A model generated the notes under the pieces. It worked only from the letters and a program-made list of their open reading frames with translations, did not search any database and was not told where the DNA came from. The position numbers and the translations under genes are program-made. From contig JAZNHG010000052.1 of the NCBI GenBank assembly GCA_045576855.1, forward strand, positions 66,078 through 130,077: DNA of 64,000 nt, in the 5' to 3' direction. Shown here one piece after another: positions 59,608-64,000 of the stretch. The DNA comes from Colimorpha sp045576855 (lineage in GTDB: Bacteria; Bacteroidota; Bacteroidia; Bacteroidales; P3). Positions within the stretch are counted from its first letter, which is position 1. Each line of letters opens with the position of its first letter.

Positions 59608-62140
59608 CTTCTTCTTCTTGCTGTTGTGGACGCTGCTTCAGACCATTGTTAATCTTCCACGAGAACCCGAAGGTAATGGTGGGCGACAGGCGCTTGCCCT
59701 TCACCACACGATAGAATGTGTAGCTGTCGGTGACATGTCCCCAACCACCGGTGCAGAAGACATCGCTCACACGCAAGTTGATGGTGCCACGCTTCGTGAA
59801 GACATCCTTCTTCACAGCCAAATCAGCCCAGTAGCTGGGGTCCATCTGTGTCTGCAAGTCGAGCCACGGAGCCCAGTATTGTCCACTGAACTGAATGGTC
59901 CAGTCGTTCGGCAGCGTCATAAAAGAGCTGAATTTACCACTCGCCTGGAACGAGCTGACACTTTGGTTGTGCAATTGCTCGGTGCCCTCGATATAACTCT
60001 GATAGAGGTTTACGCTGACATTGATTTTCCACCAGTCGAAAATCTGCCAGTCGAAGATGAACTCCATACCATAGTTATAGCCAGTGCTGAGGTTGAGGCG
60101 GGTCGAAGCACGGTAGCCGTCGTACTGGCTGTTGTAGGGCTCCCACCATGCATAGCGAGCCACACTGTCGGCACACCATGTGAAACCATAGTGGGTAATC
60201 ATGTTGTTGGTCTGGCGGTAGTAGAGCGAGGTGAAGAGGTTGACCTTCTTGACACCGAGGTTGTAGCTCAGTTCGAAAGCATTGGTGTACTCGGGGTCCA
60301 GGTCGGGATTGCCGAAGCTCATCTGGTTGTCCTCGCGGATGTCCATGAAGGGGTTCAGGTCCCACATGTGGGGACGGTGCACACGACGGCTGTAGCTGAG
60401 CTGTGCACTCTGCAGGTCGCTGAACTTATAGGAGAGGTGCACGGTGGGGTAGAGCTGCCAGTAGGTCTTGTCGACCGGCACAGTGTCTGCCGGACGATAG
60501 AGGTCCTTGCCGTAGATGCTGGCATACTCGCCGCGCAGGCCCGCCTGCAGCGAGAGGGCGTCGGTGAGGCTGCCACCCAGGGTAGCATAGACGGCATGCA
60601 CGTGCTGACGGTAGTCGAAGTGGGTCGACGACAGCGAGTCGTAATAGCGGCCGAGGTCGTAGGCACCACCCGTGAGGATGTATTCGGTGCGGTAGTAGTC
60701 GGCACGCTGGTCGGGCCAGTCCATACGGCCCTCGTAGCCGGTCTCCAGCCGCCAGCCCTCACGTCCCAGGAAAGAGTCCAGCGGACGCAGCCAATTGGCC
60801 TTCACATTCAGCGCCTGATGGTGGTTCTCGGTCAGGCTTTCGCGCCTGTAGTAGTTGTCCCACAGGGCATTGCCCAGGTACAACTGCTCCTGGTCGCCGT
60901 CGCCCTGCACATGGCGCATGCTGAAGGTGGCGTCCAGGGTCAGTTCCTCGTCCTTGCGGTCGAACTTCTTGGTGTAAAGCAGATTGAACGAGTGATTGAT
61001 ATTCCGATTGCTACTGGCGGTGTGCTGGTGGTAGCCGAGCGAGTCGGCGAAGAGCAGGTCGGTGGCATAGCTGTCGCTATTGCGCCGCCGGTTGCCACCA
61101 CGCAGCTGGTAGCTCAGCAGCAGACTGTTCTTGTCGTTGAAGTAGTACTCGCCACCCAGCTTGACACTCCCCATAGTGCCGGGGTTGAGGCCGTACTGCT
61201 CAATGCGGTTGTGCGAGATGGGCGTACCTGTATTGTCGCGGTATTCGATGTCCGACGTAGACTTGCTGCCGCGCTGGCGCAGGCCGGCATCGGCGCTGAA
61301 GAAGAGGTTGTACTTCTCGGTGGTGTAGTTCAGGCTCACGCTGCCCATAGCAGTGGGGATGAACGAGGGCAACGAATCGGGCACCACGAAGGGCAACGGA
61401 GCTCCCACATTGAGGTTCACCACTCCGTTGAGGCCCAGAGCACCGGCCGTGCGGTCCTTGAGTTTGATATTGATGATGCCGCTCATTCCTTCGGGGTCGT
61501 ATTTGGCCGAGGGGTTGGTGATGACCTCCACGTTCTCCACCGTCGAAGCAGGAATCTGCTCCAGCAGGGTGCTCAGGTCGCTGGCCAGCAGCTCGCTGGG
61601 GCGTCCATTGACGAGCACCTTGACGTTGCTCGAGCCGCGCAGGGTGACATTGCCGTCGTTGTCCACGGCCACACTCGGCACCTGCTCCAGCACGTCGGAC
61701 GCTGTGCCTCCGCCGGCCACGATGTTCTTGTCCACATTCACCACCCGCTTGTCCAGCTGGTACTCCACCATCGAACGCTCGGCGGTAATCTCCACGGCCT
61801 CCATCAGGGTGGCCTGGGGGCTGACGCTGAGCTTGCCGAGGTTCAGCGCAGGATGCTCGGCGCTGAGGCTGACAATGTTCTTGTGATACTGCGGCTCGTA
61901 GCCGATAAATGTGATGCGTAGCAGGTAGCGCCCGTAGGGGGCCTCCAGACGGAAGCTGCCGTTGCTCTCGGTCACCGTGCCACCTTTGATAGTCGAATCC
62001 TTGGGGCTGAGCAGCGCCACGGTGGCATACTCTATGTTCTCACCCGTACGCGCGTCGACCACACGACCACGCACGGTCCCTTTCTGCGCCACGGCCGTGA
62101 ACGACAGTGCGCAGAATATCAACACCATCCACCGTTTCAT
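59582..62140 (-). CDS. TonB-dependent receptor-like outer-membrane protein
   Basis: An 852-aa protein: signal peptide MKRWMVLIFCALSFTAVAQ; carboxypeptidase-regulatory-like domain (VRGRVVDARTGENIEYATV to about residue 105); plug-like domain (VLEQVPSVAVDNDGNVTLRG; VEVITNPSAKYDPEGMSGIINI); and a long beta-barrel of the OMP_b-brl_3 type ending SPTITFGFSWKINN and a short acidic tail. It probably imports or senses a ligand; no SusD partner is present. The start at 62140 is coupled (ATGA) to the PAS gene. Confidence 0.88.
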   Translation of the reverse strand: MKRWMVLIFCALSFTAVAQKGTVRGRVVDARTGENIEYATVALLSPKDSTIKGGTVTESNGSFRLEAPYGRYLLRITFIGYEPQYHKNIVSLSAEHPALNLGKLSVSPQATLMEAVEITAERSMVEYQLDKRVVNVDKNIVAGGGTASDVLEQVPSVAVDNDGNVTLRGSSNVKVLVNGRPSELLASDLSTLLEQIPASTVENVEVITNPSAKYDPEGMSGIINIKLKDRTAGALGLNGVVNLNVGAPLPFVVPDSLPSFIPTAMGSVSLNYTTEKYNLFFSADAGLRQRGSKSTSDIEYRDNTGTPISHNRIEQYGLNPGTMGSVKLGGEYYFNDKNSLLLSYQLRGGNRRRNSDSYATDLLFADSLGYHQHTASSNRNINHSFNLLYTKKFDRKDEELTLDATFSMRHVQGDGDQEQLYLGNALWDNYYRRESLTENHHQALNVKANWLRPLDSFLGREGWRLETGYEGRMDWPDQRADYYRTEYILTGGAYDLGRYYDSLSSTHFDYRQHVHAVYATLGGSLTDALSLQAGLRGEYASIYGKDLYRPADTVPVDKTYWQLYPTVHLSYKFSDLQSAQLSYSRRVHRPHMWDLNPFMDIREDNQMSFGNPDLDPEYTNAFELSYNLGVKKVNLFTSLYYRQTNNMITHYGFTWCADSVARYAWWEPYNSQYDGYRASTRLNLSTGYNYGMEFIFDWQIFDWWKINVSVNLYQSYIEGTEQLHNQSVSSFQASGKFSSFMTLPNDWTIQFSGQYWAPWLDLQTQMDPSYWADLAVKKDVFTKRGTINLRVSDVFCTGGWGHVTDSYTFYRVVKGKRLSPTITFGFSWKINNGLKQRPQQQEEEGGDESTIY

Positions 62141-62502
62141 TGCTGAGGCTTGGGTTGACGTACGTAGTGCGGCATCTCGAAGGGGATTTCGATGGAGTAC
62201 TCGATGAGGCCGCCGAACTGGCCGTCCTCCTTCCACCAGGGGGTCTGGTAGATGAGTTTCTTCACCTTCGACCCGTCGACGAGGGTCTTCTCGATGGTGT
62301 AGGCGTTCATCTGCTGGTGCTCCAGCAGACCCTTGAGCTTGGTCTTGGCGGGTTCGGGATGGCAGTCCATCAGGTTGTTGCCGATGATTTTGTGGCCGTG
62401 GCTGTTCACATCGGCCGAATGCTGGTTCATGTCCAGCACATTGCCCTCGGCGTCGCAGACGGTGATGGCAATGTTGTTCAGGTGTTCGAAGTATTGATCC
62501 AT
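62137..62502 (-). CDS. Small PAS-domain protein
   Basis: A 121-aa single-domain PAS protein: NNIAITVCDAEGNVLDMNQHSADVN, GHKIIGNNLMDCHPEPAKTKLKGLLE, then YTIEKTLVDGSKVKKLIYQTPWWKEDGQFGGLIEYSIEI. This matches small PAS sensors found near TonB receptors or fermentative enzymes. No output domain, so it would act by protein contact. Its stop overlaps the TonB receptor start. Confidence 0.8.
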   Translation of the reverse strand: MDQYFEHLNNIAITVCDAEGNVLDMNQHSADVNSHGHKIIGNNLMDCHPEPAKTKLKGLLEHQQMNAYTIEKTLVDGSKVKKLIYQTPWWKEDGQFGGLIEYSIEIPFEMPHYVRQPKPQQ

Positions 62503-62509
62503 GAAGTAT

Positions 62510-62598
62510 GGTTTAAGGTTTAAAGTTTAAGGTTTAAAGTTTTGGGCGAAGGCGATACGTCAGACCAACCTTAAACCCTAAACTTTAAACCTTAAACC
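62510..62598 (-). repeat. GGTTTAAGG word repeats forming a 30-bp inverted repeat
   Basis: Arms 62510-62539 and 62569-62598 are complementary at 28 of 30 positions around a 29-nt loop. It fills the gap between ptb and the PAS gene. The same word is found in the signal-peptide coding region at 58120-58145. Confidence 0.8.
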
Positions 62599-62610
62599 GA
62601 TTCTGCTAAA

Positions 62611-63519
62611 TTACTTGCACTGCAGGGCGGCCAGGGCGATGCTGTAGAGCTTGGTCTTGGCGCTGTCGCCGCGGCTGGTGAGGACGCAGGGCACGCGGGC
62701 ACCCATCACCATGCAGGCCAGCTCGGCGTGGGCAAACTTGGTGCAGGCTTTGTAGAAGATGTTGCCGCTCTCGATGTTGGGGAAGAGCAGGCAGTCGGCG
62801 TCGCCGGCCACCTCGCTGGTGAGCTTCTTGGTCTGGGCGCTCTCCTTGTCGATGGCGCAGTCGAGGCTCAGCGGGCCGTCGACCACAGCACCGGGAATCT
62901 GGCCACGCTGGCTCTGCATGCCGAGCCAGGCGGCTTCGGCGCAGGCGGGCATGCCCACGCTGACCTGCTCGGTGGCGGCGAGGACGGCCACTTTGGGTTT
63001 CGGATTCTCGAGGCTCTTCGACACCTGGATGAGGAAGTTCATGATGGCGGTCTTCTGCTTGAAGTCGGGGGCCGGGATGATGGCCATGTCGCTGCAGCAG
63101 AGCAGTTTGTGGTAGGCGGGCACCTCCATGACGGCCATGTGCGTCAGCATGTCGTTCTTCTTGCCGGGCATCAGACCGTTCTCCTTGTTCAGGATGGCGC
63201 GCATGTACTTGTCGGTGCTCAGCAGGCCCTTCATCAGGAAGTCGCCCTTGCCCTCGTTGATCAGAGCCACGGCCTTGGCACCAGCCTTGTTGTCGTTGGC
63301 TTCCTGTATCATCTCAAACTTGTTGGGGTCGATGCCCTCTTCGGCGCAGACCTTCTTCATGGTCTCGATGTCGCCCACGAGGGTGGCCTCGACGATTCCG
63401 CGGTCGATGGCGGCGCTCACAGCGCTGATGGTGTGGCTGTCGTTGGCATAGGCGGCCACCAGACGTTTCTTACCTTTCGATTTGACCAGCTCAAGCAGGT
63501 CGTCAAGTTTCGTAATCAT
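62611..63519 (-). CDS. ptb: Phosphate butyryltransferase-like acyltransferase
   Basis: A 302-aa enzyme of the phosphate acetyl/butyryltransferase family, interconverting acyl-CoA and acyl-phosphate. Landmarks: RGIVEATLVGD, KGDFLMKGLLSTDKYMRAILNKENGL, THMAVMEVPAYHKLLCCSDMAI, and near the end LACMVMGARVPCVLTSRGDSAKTKLYSIALA, the PTB/PTA signature. Butyrate kinase, its usual partner, is not in the window. Transcribed from a TATATTTG promoter. Confidence 0.9.
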   Translation of the reverse strand: MITKLDDLLELVKSKGKKRLVAAYANDSHTISAVSAAIDRGIVEATLVGDIETMKKVCAEEGIDPNKFEMIQEANDNKAGAKAVALINEGKGDFLMKGLLSTDKYMRAILNKENGLMPGKKNDMLTHMAVMEVPAYHKLLCCSDMAIIPAPDFKQKTAIMNFLIQVSKSLENPKPKVAVLAATEQVSVGMPACAEAAWLGMQSQRGQIPGAVVDGPLSLDCAIDKESAQTKKLTSEVAGDADCLLFPNIESGNIFYKACTKFAHAELACMVMGARVPCVLTSRGDSAKTKLYSIALAALQCK

Positions 63520-63568
63520 ATTGATTTTGAATTATTTATTGTTAAACTATACTTTCTTCACGGGACTG

Positions 63569-63576
63569 CAAATATA
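63569..63576 (-). promoter_or_regulatory. -7 box (TATATTTG) for ptb
   Basis: TATATTTG on the minus strand, 49 nt before the ptb ATG. The stretch 63577-63775 holds nothing else. Confidence 0.6.
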
Positions 63577-63775
63577 TACATTTTTTTTAACATGGTGAAA
63601 AATATATTTACACTCCGACAACCACCGTGCCGCAGGGCGCTCCCGGCATAGCATCCCGACCGCTGCCGGCCTGCCCCGGCCCCCATGCAGACTGCTTTAC
63701 GTCCCCGACCCCCAGCCACAAACACCACACACTAACCAAATGTATATCAGCACGCTGGGAACAGACGCGCGGTTT

Positions 63776-64000
63776 TAATATTTTTTAACACCAAACAGCT
63801 TGCAAAATCCAACCGCACACTGAGAGGGTGGGAATTGAAAATTGAAAATTGAGAATTGAAAATGAATGGTTGACAGTTGGCAGTTGGCAGTGGACAGTGA
63901 GCAGTGTTATGTGTTTGGTGTTCAGTGTTAAGTATATAGGATGCGTGCATCTGCTTTTTTTCGCCGAACACTGCACACTGAACACTGCACACTGAACACG
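63776..64000 (-). repeat. Dispersed ~220-bp element C, copy 2 (inverted, reaches the window edge)
   Basis: Read on the minus strand from 64000 it begins CGTGTTCAGTGTGCAGTG and follows copy 1 (53743-53959) through CGGCGAAAAAAAGCAGATGC and CCCACCCTCTCAG to TGTTAAAAAA. Copy 2 may continue past the window. Confidence 0.85.

Noticed and set aside
59483..61921. 812-codon plus-strand frame opposite the TonB receptor
   Set aside because: Antisense frame with Val/Leu/Gly-rich low-information sequence; the receptor on the minus strand is clear.
53743..64000. Composite transposon bounded by the two inverted element C copies
   Set aside because: The interval holds pyrH, frr, birA and other housekeeping genes, and the element has no transposase.

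Overview
The window is chromosomal DNA from a GC-rich member of the Bacteroidota, most likely order Bacteroidales. The evidence is the tmRNA tag GENNYALAA, -7 promoter boxes of the form TAnnTTTG, the absence of obvious Shine-Dalgarno sites, GldH, a type IX secretion (type B) sorting domain, DUF6261 and DUF6266 proteins, a carboxypeptidase-regulatory TonB receptor, and short coupled operons. No genus can be assigned from the sequence. There is no rRNA, CRISPR array, prophage, transposase or integrase gene. The content is mainly housekeeping with envelope genes.

Layout. 1-13 kb: a cutC fragment, pepD, lepA with a lipoprotein, then a leftward block of M16 peptidase, VWA-like membrane protein and lipid-linked-glycan flippase, then an O-antigen-ligase-like protein and a CtpA protease. 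12.5-21.8 kb: a phosphate-acquisition neighbourhood (outer-membrane porin, PiT-PhoU fusion transporter, PhoB/PhoR-type two-component system). The porin and transporter promoters carry near-superimposable PhoB-type direct-repeat operators. Between them lie a small-gene island (RelE/ParE toxin-antitoxin, DUF4160/DUF2442), a five-copy 41-bp repeat and a G11 tract. 21.8-32 kb: a CPA2 antiporter and the rightward run holB-ricT-gldH-PBP1A-rlmN. 32.7-44 kb: leftward galK/galM, comF-queA-pssA, an OmpA/TPR lipoprotein, and a sugar nucleotidyltransferase with an AddB-like Fe-S nuclease. 44-46.3 kb: tmRNA, tRNA-Asp, tRNA-His and a DUF6266 gene. 46.4-51.4 kb: a sodium:solute symporter, ferritin and indolepyruvate oxidoreductase. 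51.6-53.5 kb: a tight PqqD / HprK-like kinase / (S26 peptidase + VanZ) operon. 54-56 kb: pyrH-frr-birA. 56-64 kb: an ECF sigma operon ending in a type IX cargo protein, a PAS-TonB receptor-HsdR_N group, and phosphate butyryltransferase.

The strongest candidates for something undescribed are these. (1) The PqqD-HprK-S26/VanZ operon has the logic of a peptide-modification system, but no precursor or cyclase is visible. (2) Several dispersed repeat families are present: 11-bp-unit arrays, a ~220-bp element in inverted copies, and AT-rich 'word' repeats that abut or form gene ends and have entered the coding sequence of the biotin ligase. (3) The paired Pho operators define a small phosphate regulon.

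All functions are inferred from sequence motifs read by eye. No alignment or database search was run.
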